DNA of 64,000 nucleotides from Modestobacter sp. VKM Ac-2984 (GTDB lineage Bacteria; Actinomycetota; Actinomycetes; Mycobacteriales; Geodermatophilaceae), in assembly GCF_026967985.1 (NCBI RefSeq), contig NZ_JAPVBJ010000001.1, positions 62,001 through 126,000 on the forward strand, read 5' to 3'. Under the pieces are notes generated by a model that saw only the letters and a list, made by a program, of their open reading frames with translations, had not been told where the DNA came from and searched no databases. This document shows positions 24,534-33,846 of the stretch, in pieces. Every line of letters starts with the position of its first letter. Positions within the stretch are counted from its first letter, which is position 1. A program made the translations under genes and the position numbers.

Positions 24534-26495
24534 TCAGACCAGGGACTCGAGCCCGTCGTCCAGGACGGCGGCGACCACGCTCTCCACCGGCGGCCGGTGC
24601 GGCTGGTCCAGCCCGCGGATGCGGGCGGCGTGCAGCGCGAGCAGCAGGTTGAGCCGCAGCGTGGGGTCGCTGGTGAAGGGGCCGAGCAGCCGCTCCAGCT
24701 TGCCGATCCGGTACCGCATCGTGTTGTAGTGGAAGTGCAGCCGGCGCGCGGACTCCGCGACGTTGAGGTTGGTCTCCAGCAGCACCCGCAGGGTCTCCCG
24801 CAGGTCCACCGCATCCGCGTCGGAGGAGTCGGCGAGGGTGCCGAGCACCTCGTCGACGTAGGAGCGCAGCTCGTTGCTGTCCGGGATCAGCGACAGCAGC
24901 CGGAACACGCCGAGCTGGTCGAAGTGGGTGACCGCGTGGCCGCCGTGGATCTCCTGCCCGACCACGAGGGCGCGCTGGGACTGCTGGTAGGCCTCCCCCA
25001 GCGCCGACAGCGACTCGGCCGGCCGGCCGATCCCGGTGCCCAGCAGCCGGCCCACCCGGCGCAGCCGGGCGTTCACCCGGGCGGTCACCGAGGCGACCAG
25101 GTTGGAGAGCTCCTCGGGCGTGCGCCCGTCCAACGGGAGCACGGTGACGATCTCGGTGGCGAGCCCGGCGACCGCGGCGCCGGCGACCTCGCTGTCGACC
25201 GCGGCCCGCCAGCCGTCGGCCAGCCGGTCCAGCACGTCCAGTGCCCGGGTCGGGTCCGCGCCGGCGTCGGCCACCGTCTCCGTGGCGGTCACCAGGACGA
25301 CGACCGGCCCGTCGAGCCGCCAGCCGAAGGAGCGCGCGTAGGCCAGCGCCCGCTCGGTGTGCGCGAAGGTGCCACCGACCAGGCGGCGCACCATGTCGCC
25401 CTGGAACCGCAGCTCCACCGAGTGCACCGCCTGCGAACGGATCTCCGACAGCGCGGCGATGACCGCGGCCTGCTCGAGGACCGCACCGGCGCCCAGCAGC
25501 ATCGGGCCGTGCCGGTTCACCGCGACCAGCCAGCCGTGCCGCTGGTCACCGGCCATGATCGGCGCGACCGCGTACTCCCCGATCCCCCCGGGCAGCTCGT
25601 GGTGCCCGGGCACCAGCAGGATGCCGTCGGCCGGCGAGAGGTCGGCGTCGGCGAGCACGTCGGCGGGGGTGACCACGCTCTGATCGGCGCGGTTGCCCGA
25701 GAGCCGACGGGAGGGGGTCAGGTCGGCGAACGCGTCGTCGGCCGCGGCGTCGAGCAGCCACAGCCAGTCGCGGATCTCGGCGACCTCCTCCGGCGGGCCG
25801 GCGTGGGTGGCGACCTCACGGTCCGGGCCCAGGCCGAGCACGGCAGCCCCGGCGAGGAAGGTCGACACCTGCGCGGTGACCTCGGACAGTCCCCCGCCGG
25901 ACAGCGCCACGTCGATGAACTGGTTGTGCATCCGGTTGGCGAGGCTCAGCGCCTGGGTCTGCTTGTCGATGATGGCGCCGAGCACCTCGGCGACCACCTC
26001 GTCCAGCCGGGCCCGCGCGGGCAGGGCGAGCACCGGGAAGCCGCGGCGGTCGGCCTCGGCGAGCAGCTCGGCGGGGACGTCGCCGGCCGGGTTGCCCGAG
26101 CCGGCCTCCGAGCGGTAGGCGAGTGCGCCGCTGCCGGCCCGGTGCAGCCGATCGATCAGCGCACGGCTCTGCGCCGGGTCGCCGCTGGGCAGCCGGGCAC
26201 CGAGGACGACGAGCAGGTCCGGGCCGGCACCCCCGACGGGGTCGGCCGGGTCCTCCACGGACACGTGCCGGACGATCCGGCGGGTGCCGGTGGCCCCGCC
26301 GACGACGAGCGCGCCGGTCAGCCCGGGCAGCTGCAGGAGCTGGTCGACCGTCAGCCCCATGCTGTCCTGGAGGGCGGTCCGGTCGGCTGGCGGGAGCTGG
26401 GAGAGGACAGGCTCGGCGGATGCGGGGATGGTGCTGAAAGTAGCCACCCGGTCGCTGTGCGAAGCGTATGTCACAGACGTATCACGTTCAGTCAC
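24534..26495 (-). CDS. PucR-family transcriptional regulator
   Basis: A 653-residue regulator. Residues about 40-165 form the PucR purine-catabolism sensing domain (LTVDQLLQLPGLTGALVVGG), the middle holds a CdaR GGDEF-like region (about 420-520), and residues about 560-605 are the helix-turn-helix with LNVAESARRLHFHYNTMRYR. Family members usually activate purine or allantoin use genes. GTG at 26495 is chosen because GGGGGAA precedes it; GTG at 26474 is an alternative. It lies between the permease and the divergent DUF2877 gene, which are its likely targets. Confidence 0.88.
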   Translation of the reverse strand: MTERDTSVTYASHSDRVATFSTIPASAEPVLSQLPPADRTALQDSMGLTVDQLLQLPGLTGALVVGGATGTRRIVRHVSVEDPADPVGGAGPDLLVVLGARLPSGDPAQSRALIDRLHRAGSGALAYRSEAGSGNPAGDVPAELLAEADRRGFPVLALPARARLDEVVAEVLGAIIDKQTQALSLANRMHNQFIDVALSGGGLSEVTAQVSTFLAGAAVLGLGPDREVATHAGPPEEVAEIRDWLWLLDAAADDAFADLTPSRRLSGNRADQSVVTPADVLADADLSPADGILLVPGHHELPGGIGEYAVAPIMAGDQRHGWLVAVNRHGPMLLGAGAVLEQAAVIAALSEIRSQAVHSVELRFQGDMVRRLVGGTFAHTERALAYARSFGWRLDGPVVVLVTATETVADAGADPTRALDVLDRLADGWRAAVDSEVAGAAVAGLATEIVTVLPLDGRTPEELSNLVASVTARVNARLRRVGRLLGTGIGRPAESLSALGEAYQQSQRALVVGQEIHGGHAVTHFDQLGVFRLLSLIPDSNELRSYVDEVLGTLADSSDADAVDLRETLRVLLETNLNVAESARRLHFHYNTMRYRIGKLERLLGPFTSDPTLRLNLLLALHAARIRGLDQPHRPPVESVVAAVLDDGLESLV

Positions 26496-26575
26496 TGTAC
26501 GTTCCCCCAAAACACCGTGCACGAGCCTGCTGTGCGAGATTCTGTCAGACGTCTCTGGACGGCAGAAGGCACACT

Positions 26576-26590
26576 TGGCGACAATCGCCA
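26576..26590. promoter_or_regulatory. Inverted repeat in the pucR-DUF2877 gap
   Basis: TGGCGA and TCGCCA separated by CAA form a perfect repeat 80 bases upstream of pucR and 168 upstream of the DUF2877 gene. It is a candidate PucR operator; nothing else in the gap explains it. Confidence 0.4.
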
Positions 26591-26660
26591 TACAGGCACG
26601 GGGGACGCGCCACCAGGTTCGAGCCCCCGTCCTGCGTCCCGGCTCGGATGGTAGGCGGCT

Positions 26661-26674
26661 CCGTCGATCGACGG
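26661..26674. promoter_or_regulatory. 14-bp perfect palindrome upstream of the DUF2877 gene
   Basis: CCGTCGATCGACGG is fully self-complementary and lies 84 bases before the DUF2877 ATG in the same divergent gap. It may be a second regulator site. Confidence 0.35.
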
Positions 26675-26758
26675 GTGGCCCGGCGTCCCGGCTGGGAAAG
26701 CCAGACCGGGACGGGCCCGCTGCAGGCGACGCCCGTCGACCGCACGGGTGGAGGGCAC

Positions 26759-27754
26759 ATGCGCACCATCGACGAGAGCACCGGCGGCCACGACCGGGAC
26801 ACGAGCCCCGACGACACCGGCACCGGGCGCGCTGCCCGGGCCGGCGTCCCGACCATCCCCCTGCCACGTGGGTCCGCAGCCCCCGGCGCCCGGGCGCCGG
26901 GCGCCTCGGTGCCCGCCCAGGCCAGCACCGGCATCGCCGACCTGCTGCGCGGGCCGGTCCGGTCGGCGCGGGTCCTGCTGTCGGTCCCCGCAGCGGTGTA
27001 CCTGACCGTGCAGACCCCGCAGGGCCCCGACGTGGTGGGCGTGCTGACCTCCGACGCCGCCCGGCTGCCGCTGGGGTGCGTGCTCTTCCGGCCCTCCAAC
27101 GGCCGGCCCCTGGTCTCGGTGCCCAGCGGCGCCCCCGCCCGGCTGGGCGGCGGCCGGTTGACCGTCGGCGACCTGACCGTCAGCGCCGCCGCGTGGTGGG
27201 ACCCCCGGCCCAAGCTGCCCACCGCACGCCCGGCGCTGCTCCCCGAAGGGGTCCGCCAGCTCCGTTCGGCCCTCTACGGCGAGGGCGTGCCGCACAGCGC
27301 ATTCGTCCTCCCCGGCCTGCCCAGCGGGCCCAGCGGTCCGCTGGCCGCACTGCGCGGCGCCGTCCGTCGGGCCGACGTCGACGCCGCGCTGCGCACCGCG
27401 ACCCGTCTGATCGGGCTGGGCCCCGGCCTCACCCCCGCCGGCGACGACGTGCTGGCCGGTGTCACCGCGGGGCTCGTGCTGCTGGGGCACCCCGCCGCCG
27501 AGCGCTTCGGCGCCGGCGTGACGGGGCTGGCCGCCGGGCGCACCACCGAGCTGTCCCGGGCGCTGCTGCGGCATGCCGCCGCCGGCCGGGTCAGCGGGGA
27601 GTTCGCCGCCGTGCTGCGCGGCTTGGTCGGCCACGGTGCGCTCGCACCGGCGATCACCACCCTGCTGGCCACCGGCTCGACCAGCGGGCGGGCGATGGCG
27701 TTGGGGCTGTGCACCGCGATCGACCTCGCCGACCGGACCAGCCGGCCCCGCTGA
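26759..27754 (+). CDS. DUF2877 (AllH-like) domain protein
   Basis: A 331-residue protein. The first 55 or so residues are Pro/Gly/Thr-rich and probably disordered. The rest is DUF2877, with the core LIGLGPGLTPAGDDVLAGV, then TTELSRALLRHAAAGRVSGEF. In enterobacteria DUF2877 is AllH, one of three subunits of oxamate carbamoyltransferase at the end of allantoin breakdown. Here no AllF or AllG partner is nearby, so the substrate is open. ATG at 26759 follows GGTGGAGGG. Divergence from PucR and a nearby nucleobase permease support a purine-linked role. Confidence 0.8.
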   Translation: MRTIDESTGGHDRDTSPDDTGTGRAARAGVPTIPLPRGSAAPGARAPGASVPAQASTGIADLLRGPVRSARVLLSVPAAVYLTVQTPQGPDVVGVLTSDAARLPLGCVLFRPSNGRPLVSVPSGAPARLGGGRLTVGDLTVSAAAWWDPRPKLPTARPALLPEGVRQLRSALYGEGVPHSAFVLPGLPSGPSGPLAALRGAVRRADVDAALRTATRLIGLGPGLTPAGDDVLAGVTAGLVLLGHPAAERFGAGVTGLAAGRTTELSRALLRHAAAGRVSGEFAAVLRGLVGHGALAPAITTLLATGSTSGRAMALGLCTAIDLADRTSRPR

Positions 27755-27772
27755 CCCGCGCGGGCCGGCCGC

Positions 27773-28264
27773 TCAGCCGGCCGGTCCCGGGAGCAGCGGT
27801 CCGAGCCGCTCCCACTGCGCGATCCGGCAGCCGTCGGTGCGGGAGAGCTGGAGGTCGACCGGTTCACCCCGCCACACGCCGGTGACGTGCGCCGTCTGGG
27901 GCCCGCCGTACTGCTGGGTGCAGATCGCGTCGTCCGGCACCGGGGCGAACGGCTCCTCGAGCTCCATCAGGTGTTCGCAGGCCGCCTCGGCGTCGGGGAG
28001 GTCGCCCTCAACGGTCTCTCCGCAGGTGAGGGTGTAGCGCTCCACCGGTGCCCCCTCGCCCGGGTCGTACTCGACCACCAGGTCGAAGTCGGCGCCGTCG
28101 GCGTCCCCCGGAGTGGTGGCCGGGTCCGACGCGGTCGGCTCCGCCGGGGAGCCGGTCACGGGTGGCGTCGAGGAGCCGACGGCCGGACCGGCGTCGTCTG
28201 CGGTACCGCAGGCGGCGAGCAGCATCAGCGGGACGACCAGGGACAGCAGGACGGCGCGGCGCAT
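27773..28264 (-). CDS. Secreted lipoprotein with a subtilisin-inhibitor-like (SSI) domain
   Basis: A 163-residue exported lipoprotein. The signal peptide MRRAVLLSLVVPLMLLAAC ends in a lipobox with acceptor Cys19, followed by a Thr/Pro/Ser linker to about residue 60. The C-terminal 100 residues resemble Streptomyces subtilisin inhibitors: YTLTCG, a paired Cys in AACEHL, ICTQQYGGP, and GVWRGEPV, ending WERLGPLLP. A membrane-held protease inhibitor is likely. The reactive-loop sequence cannot be placed with certainty. ATG at 28264 has CAGACT 7 bases upstream (leaderless type). Confidence 0.7.
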   Translation of the reverse strand: MRRAVLLSLVVPLMLLAACGTADDAGPAVGSSTPPVTGSPAEPTASDPATTPGDADGADFDLVVEYDPGEGAPVERYTLTCGETVEGDLPDAEAACEHLMELEEPFAPVPDDAICTQQYGGPQTAHVTGVWRGEPVDLQLSRTDGCRIAQWERLGPLLPGPAG

Positions 28265-28283
28265 GCCCGCCAGTCTGCCCGGG

Positions 28284-29147
28284 TCAGATGCGGGACGCAG
28301 CGATGCTGGTGACCAGGATCGCCCGCGCGCCGAGCTCCCACAGCTCGTCCATCACCCGGTTGGTGTCCTCCTTGCGGACCATCGCCCGCACCGCCGACCA
28401 GCCCGGCGTCTGCAGCGGGCTCACCGTCGGCCCCTCCAGCCCCGGGGTGCGGGTGGTGGCCTGGGCCAGCAGGTCGTTGGGGCAGTCGTAGTCGAGCATC
28501 ACGTAGCGCCGGGCCACCAGGACACCCTGCAGCCGCCGGCGCAGCTGGGCGACGGCCGGCACCTCGTCGGCACCGGCCCGGCCGACGAGCACGGCCTCGC
28601 TGGCCAGCACCGGCTCGCCGATGATCCGCAGCCCGGCCGCGCGCAGCGTCGTGCCGGTCTCCACCACGTCGCAGACGGCGTCGGCGACGCCGAGCCGGCA
28701 CGCGGTCTCCACGGCGCCGTCGAGCTTGACCACGGCGGCCTTCATGCCCGTCTCGTCCAGGAAGCGCTGCAGCAGCCCCGGGTAGGCGGTGGCGATCCGC
28801 TTGCCCTCCAGCTTCGCCACCTCGTCGACCGGGGACTCCGCCGGGCTGGCGAAGCGGAACGACGACCGGCCGAAGCCCAGCGGCATCACCTCGGCCGCCA
28901 CGTCGCCACCCTCGGGCGGGGTGGTCTCCAGCAGCATGTCGCGACCGGTGATGCCGACGTCCAGCGTGCCGGCCGCGACGTAGATCGCGATGTCCCGCGG
29001 GCGCAGGTAGAAGAACTCGGTGTCGTTCTCGGGGTCGTAGACCGCCAGCTCACTGGTGGTGCGCCGCTGCCGGTACCCGCTCTCGGCCAGCATCGCGGCC
29101 GCGGGCTCGCTGAGGACACCCTTGTTGGGCACGGCAACGCGCAGCAC
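28284..29147 (-). CDS. hisG: ATP phosphoribosyltransferase, long form
   Basis: A 287-residue first enzyme of histidine synthesis (ATP plus PRPP to phosphoribosyl-ATP). It contains RVAVPNKG at the start, DVGITGRDML, the PRPP site in the catalytic domain (DAVCDVVETGTTLRAAGL), and the C-terminal ACT-like feedback domain (AMVRKEDTNRVMDELWELGA), making it the long HisG that works without HisZ. GTG at 29147 follows AAAGGAG. It is last in the rpe-rib-his operon, separated from hisE by 93 bases that hold the structured repeat. Confidence 0.95.
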   Translation of the reverse strand: MLRVAVPNKGVLSEPAAAMLAESGYRQRRTTSELAVYDPENDTEFFYLRPRDIAIYVAAGTLDVGITGRDMLLETTPPEGGDVAAEVMPLGFGRSSFRFASPAESPVDEVAKLEGKRIATAYPGLLQRFLDETGMKAAVVKLDGAVETACRLGVADAVCDVVETGTTLRAAGLRIIGEPVLASEAVLVGRAGADEVPAVAQLRRRLQGVLVARRYVMLDYDCPNDLLAQATTRTPGLEGPTVSPLQTPGWSAVRAMVRKEDTNRVMDELWELGARAILVTSIAASRI

Positions 29148-29180
29148 AGAACAGCTCCTTTGAACCCGGGGGTGGCACCG

Positions 29181-29238
29181 TCGGCCCCCTTCAGAGGCTC
29201 GCCCCGAGCTTGCGAGGGGTGAGGAGAAGGGGGTCCTT
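29181..29238 (-). repeat. Structured palindromic repeat, copy A (between hisE and hisG)
   Basis: On the minus strand the element starts AAGGACCCCCT, has the loop TCGCAAGCTC, and ends AGGGGGCCGA. It folds into an outer stem CCCCCTTC/GAAGGGGG (29185-29192 with 29226-29233) and an inner 8-bp stem CUCGCCCC/GGGGUGAG-type (29198-29205 with 29216-29223). Copy B (45678-45733) shares the ends and loop but has different paired stem bases. It lies inside the rib-his operon. Confidence 0.75.
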
Positions 29239-29240
29239 GC

Positions 29241-30094
<854 letters not shown>

Positions 30095-31390
30095 TCACAT
30101 CGGCTGCTCGTCGGCGCGCCGTCCCGGCGCGGGCGGCTCGCCGCCGGTGTCGGGGGCGTCGGGCTCGATGATCTCCAGCAGGTGGCCCATCCGGTCGCGC
30201 TTGGTGCGCAGGTACCCGACGTTGTCGACGGTGACGTTGCTGGGCAGGGCGACCCGGCCGGTGATCTTCAGGCCGTACCCCTCCAGCCCGGCGCGCTTGG
30301 CCGGGTTGTTGGTCAGCAGCCGCATGGTGTGGATGCCCAGGTCGACCAGGATCTGCGCGCCGGTGCCGTAGTCGCGGGCGTCGGCGGGGAGCCCGAGGTC
30401 GAGGTTGGCGTCGACGGTGTCCACACCGGTGTCCTGCAGCTGGTAGGCCTGCAGCTTGTGCAGCAGGCCGATGCCCCGGCCCTCGTGACCACGGATGTAG
30501 AGGACGACGCCGCGGCCCTCCTGGGCGACGGCGGCGAGCGCGGCATCGAGCTGCGGGCCGCAGTCGCAGCGCAGCGAGCCGAACACGTCGCCGGTGAGGC
30601 ACTCGGAGTGCACGCGCACCAGCACGTCCTCACCGTCGTTCGCGGTGATGTCGCCGTAGACGAAGGCCACGTGCTCGCGCTCGTCGTAGGAGCTGCGGTA
30701 GCCGACCGCGGTGAACTCCCCGGCGCGCAACGGCACCCGGGCCTCGGCGACCCGCTCGACCAGCTTGTCGAAGCGCTTGCGGTAGGCGATGAGGTCGGCG
30801 ATCGAGACCATGACCAGGTCGTGCTCGTCGGCGAAGACCCGCAGCTCCTCCCCGCGCGCCATGCCGGTCGGGTCCTTCTCGCTGACCACCTCGCACAGCG
30901 TCCCCGAGGGACGCAGACCGGCCAGGACGGCGAGGTCGACGGCGGCCTCGGTGTGGCCGGGGCGGCGCAGCACGCCGCCGTCCTTGGCGCGGAGCGGCAC
31001 CACGTGCCCGGGGCGGGCCAGGTCGGCAGAGCTGGTCTCCGCAGACGCCAGGGTGCGGATGGTGTGTGCCCGGTCGGCGGCGGAGATGCCGGTGGTCACG
31101 CCCTCCCGGGCGTCGACGGTGACGGTGTAGGCGGTGCCGCGGCGGTCCTGGTTCACCCGGAACATCGGGGGGAGGTCGAGCCGGTCGGCGTCCTCCTCGG
31201 TCACCGCGACGCAGACGTAGCCCGAGGTGTAGCGGACCATGAAGGCCACCACCTCGGGGGTGGCGAGCTCGGAGGCGAAGATCAGGTCGCCCTCGTTCTC
31301 CCGGTCCTCGTCGTCGATGACGACGACGGGCCGGCCGCTCTTGACCGCCGCGATCGCGCTCTCCACGGAGTCCAACCGGAATCCGCTCAT
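30095..31390 (-). CDS. ribBA: Bifunctional dihydroxybutanone-phosphate synthase / GTP cyclohydrolase II
   Basis: A 431-residue fusion that starts both branches of riboflavin synthesis. Residues 1-200 are RibB ([29 protein letters not shown]); residues about 205-400 are RibA with zinc cysteines in [20 protein letters not shown] and the catalytic [13 protein letters not shown]. All key residues are present in both halves. The last 25 residues are a Pro/Arg tail. Start ATG at 31390 overlaps the ribE stop by 4 bases. Confidence 0.97.
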   Translation of the reverse strand: MSGFRLDSVESAIAAVKSGRPVVVIDDEDRENEGDLIFASELATPEVVAFMVRYTSGYVCVAVTEEDADRLDLPPMFRVNQDRRGTAYTVTVDAREGVTTGISAADRAHTIRTLASAETSSADLARPGHVVPLRAKDGGVLRRPGHTEAAVDLAVLAGLRPSGTLCEVVSEKDPTGMARGEELRVFADEHDLVMVSIADLIAYRKRFDKLVERVAEARVPLRAGEFTAVGYRSSYDEREHVAFVYGDITANDGEDVLVRVHSECLTGDVFGSLRCDCGPQLDAALAAVAQEGRGVVLYIRGHEGRGIGLLHKLQAYQLQDTGVDTVDANLDLGLPADARDYGTGAQILVDLGIHTMRLLTNNPAKRAGLEGYGLKITGRVALPSNVTVDNVGYLRTKRDRMGHLLEIIEPDAPDTGGEPPAPGRRADEQPM

Positions 31391-32004
31391 CGGCGTGCTC
31401 CCAACAGTCGTTCGACGTACTTGGCGATGACGTCCACCTCCAGGTTGACCCGGTCACCGGGGGCGCGGTCGCCCAGGGTGGTCTCGCGCAGCGTGGTGGG
31501 GATCAGGCTGACCTCGAACCAGGGCTCCGGGGAGTCGGCGAGCGCGCTCACGGTCAGCGAGACGCCGTCCACGGTGATCGAGCCCTTCTCCACGACGTAG
31601 CGGGCGAGCTCGGCCGGGACGGCGATCCGCACGACCTCCCAGTCGTCGCCGGGGGTGCGGGAGACCACGGTGCCGACGCCGTCGACGTGGCCCTGCACGA
31701 TGTGGCCGCCCAGTCGGGTCTGCGGGGTGACGGCGCGCTCGAGGTTGACCCGGTCGCCGGAGCCGGTGGCGCCGAGGCTGCTGCGGCGCAGGGTCTCGGC
31801 CATCACGTCGGTGCTCCAGACGCCGCCGCCGTCGGGGCCGGGCTCGACCCCGGTCACGGTCAGGCAGACGCCGTTGACCGCGATCGAGTCGCCCAGCGCG
31901 ACGTCCTGCAGCGCCTTGCGTGCGCGGATGCGCAGCACCGCGCTGTCCGCGCCGTCCTCACGCGCGACCAGGGTGCCGAGCTCTTCCACGATGCCGGTGA
32001 ACAC
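31387..32004 (-). CDS. ribE: Riboflavin synthase, alpha chain
   Basis: A 205-residue enzyme that dismutates two lumazines to riboflavin. The two beta-barrel repeats each start with the family motif: [10 protein letters not shown] with VNGVCLTV, and [12 protein letters not shown] with [11 protein letters not shown] at 32004 is correct because VFTGI is the invariant N-terminus; it lies one base after the ribD stop. It overlaps ribBA by 4 bases. Confidence 0.96.
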   Translation of the reverse strand: MFTGIVEELGTLVAREDGADSAVLRIRARKALQDVALGDSIAVNGVCLTVTGVEPGPDGGGVWSTDVMAETLRRSSLGATGSGDRVNLERAVTPQTRLGGHIVQGHVDGVGTVVSRTPGDDWEVVRIAVPAELARYVVEKGSITVDGVSLTVSALADSPEPWFEVSLIPTTLRETTLGDRAPGDRVNLEVDVIAKYVERLLGARR

Positions 32005-32005
32005 C

Positions 32006-33061
32006 TCAGCTCCCTCCGCCGGTCGAGATTCCCCGCCCAGTGTGCCCGGTGGGCCGCAACCGGATCTGCACGTCCCCGCCCATGCGGGTGACGTCCGTGA
32101 CCTGCAGGTGCAGCGCCCCGGTGATCGTGCTGATTCCCAGCCCGCCCACCATGGCGGCGCCGGCCCCGAGCAGCGTGGGCGCGACGTGCACCACGGCCTC
32201 GTCGACCAGGCCGGCGGCGAGGAAGGCGGCGGCCAGCGTGGGCCCGCCCTCCAGCAGCACCCGGCGGACGTCGGCGTCGAACAGCTCGGCCAGCAGCGCG
32301 GCCGGGGTGGCGGCCCGGCTGACCAGGGTGGGTGCGGCGTCGTCGTGCACCCGGGCGGTGGCGGGCACCCGGCCGCGGCGGTCCAGCACCACGCGCAACG
32401 GCTGGCGGTCGGCGGGGCGGCCGTCGGCGTCGCGGGCGGTGAGCTGCGGGTCGTCGGCGAGCGCCGTCCCGGACCCGACGAGCACCGCGTCACAGGTCGC
32501 CCGCAGCGCGTGCACGGCGGCCCGGGCCTGGGGCCCGGTGATCCAGCGGCTGGTGCCGTCGGCGGCCGCGACCCGCCCGTCCAGGGTGGTGGCGACCTTC
32601 CAGACCACCTGGGGCCGGTGCTGGTGCACCCCGGTCAGCCAGCCGGCCAGGGCCCCCTCGGCGGCCGCGGCCTGCTCGGCGCCCAGTTCGACGTCGACTC
32701 CGGCTGCGCGGAGCCGGGCCGCGCCGCCGGTGGCCAGCCGGGTCGGCTCGGGAACGGCGACGACGACCCGGGCGACCCCGGCGGCGATCAGCGCGTCGGC
32801 GCAGGGCCCGGTGCGGCCGGTGTGCGCGCACGGCTCCAGGGTGACGACGGCGGTGCCCCCACGGGCGCGCTCCCCCGCCGAGGCGAGCGCGTGCACCTCG
32901 GCGTGCGGGCCACCCGGCGGGGAGGTCGCCCCCTCCCCCACGACGGCGCCGGCCGCGTCCAGCACGACCGCACCGACCGGCGGGTTCGGGCTGGTGGTGC
33001 CCAGCACCCGCAGCCCCAGCTCCCGGGCCCGGGCCATCGCCGCCTGCTCGGCGGCGTTCAC
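32006..33061 (-). CDS. ribD: Bifunctional pyrimidine deaminase/reductase
   Basis: A 351-residue two-domain enzyme of riboflavin synthesis. The deaminase half has the zinc site [10 protein letters not shown] and [15 protein letters not shown]; the reductase half has [20 protein letters not shown] and [13 protein letters not shown]. Both active sites look intact. GTG at 33061 overlaps the rpe stop by 4 bases. Normal length for the family. Confidence 0.95.
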   Translation of the reverse strand: MNAAEQAAMARARELGLRVLGTTSPNPPVGAVVLDAAGAVVGEGATSPPGGPHAEVHALASAGERARGGTAVVTLEPCAHTGRTGPCADALIAAGVARVVVAVPEPTRLATGGAARLRAAGVDVELGAEQAAAAEGALAGWLTGVHQHRPQVVWKVATTLDGRVAAADGTSRWITGPQARAAVHALRATCDAVLVGSGTALADDPQLTARDADGRPADRQPLRVVLDRRGRVPATARVHDDAAPTLVSRAATPAALLAELFDADVRRVLLEGGPTLAAAFLAAGLVDEAVVHVAPTLLGAGAAMVGGLGISTITGALHLQVTDVTRMGGDVQIRLRPTGHTGRGISTGGGS

Positions 33062-33723
33062 CGTGCGCGCGCGGCCTGGGCCCGCAGGGCGGCGATCGCC
33101 CGGCCGGGGTCGTCGGCGCCGTAGACGGCCGAGCCCGCGACGAAGACGTCGGCGCCGGCCTCGGCGGCCTGCTCGATGGTGTCGGCGTTGATCCCGCCGT
33201 CGACCTCCAGGAACAGCTGGAGGTGGCCGGCCTCGACCAGCCGCCGGGCCTCCCGCACCTTCGGCAGCACCTCGGGCATGAACGACTGCCCGCCGAAGCC
33301 GGGCTCCACCGTCATCACCAGCAGGGTGTCGAACTCCGGCAGCACGTCGAGGTAGTCCTCCAACGGGGTGCCCGGCTTGATCGCCAGCCCGGCGAGCGCG
33401 CCGGCGGCCTTCAGGTCCCGGGCCACGGCACGCGGGTCGGTGCAGGCCTCGGCGTGCACGGTGACGTTGCGGGCACCGGCCTCGGCGTAGCCGGGAGCCC
33501 ACCGCTCCGGGTCGTCGATCATCAGGTGGCAGTCCAGCGGGACCGGGCTGACCGCCTGGATCGCCTTGACCACCGGCAGGCCGAGGGTCAGGTTGGGCAC
33601 GAAGTGGGCGTCCATGACGTCGACGTGGACCCAGTCGGCGTCGGCGATCCGCTGCACCTCGTCGGCGAGCCGGGCGAAGTCCGCGGACAGCAGACTGGGC
33701 GCGATCATGGGTTCCCGGGACAC
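33058..33723 (-). CDS. rpe: Ribulose-phosphate 3-epimerase
   Basis: A 221-residue TIM-barrel enzyme of the pentose phosphate pathway; it interconverts ribulose-5-phosphate and xylulose-5-phosphate. Motifs: [17 protein letters not shown], the catalytic Asp in [13 protein letters not shown], and [18 protein letters not shown] at 33723 is preferred because TACGAT lies exactly 6 bases upstream (leaderless type); ATG at 33708 is an alternative. It heads the operon feeding ribulose-5-phosphate chemistry into ribD-ribE-ribBA-ribH. No FMN riboswitch consensus was found upstream. Confidence 0.94.
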   Translation of the reverse strand: MSREPMIAPSLLSADFARLADEVQRIADADWVHVDVMDAHFVPNLTLGLPVVKAIQAVSPVPLDCHLMIDDPERWAPGYAEAGARNVTVHAEACTDPRAVARDLKAAGALAGLAIKPGTPLEDYLDVLPEFDTLLVMTVEPGFGGQSFMPEVLPKVREARRLVEAGHLQLFLEVDGGINADTIEQAAEAGADVFVAGSAVYGADDPGRAIAALRAQAARAR

Positions 33724-33846
33724 GCGCTGATCGTAGGGGCCGCGCTCAGCGCCCCGGCCGGGCGACCGGGGAGCCGGCGGCACTCCCCTGGACTGCCGCC
33801 GGGCGGAGGACGTGTCCGTTGCGCACGACCGGGTACGCGGTCCCCC

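Noticed and set aside
1-28264. A defence or secondary-metabolite island in the accessory left third
   Set aside because: Genes are single regulators, transporters and resistance functions without nucleases, toxins, NRPS/PKS modules or tailoring sets.
33724-33846. Search for an FMN (RFN) riboswitch ahead of the rib operon
   Set aside because: No RFN core sequence is visible in this gap or in the 84-bp gap before ribH.
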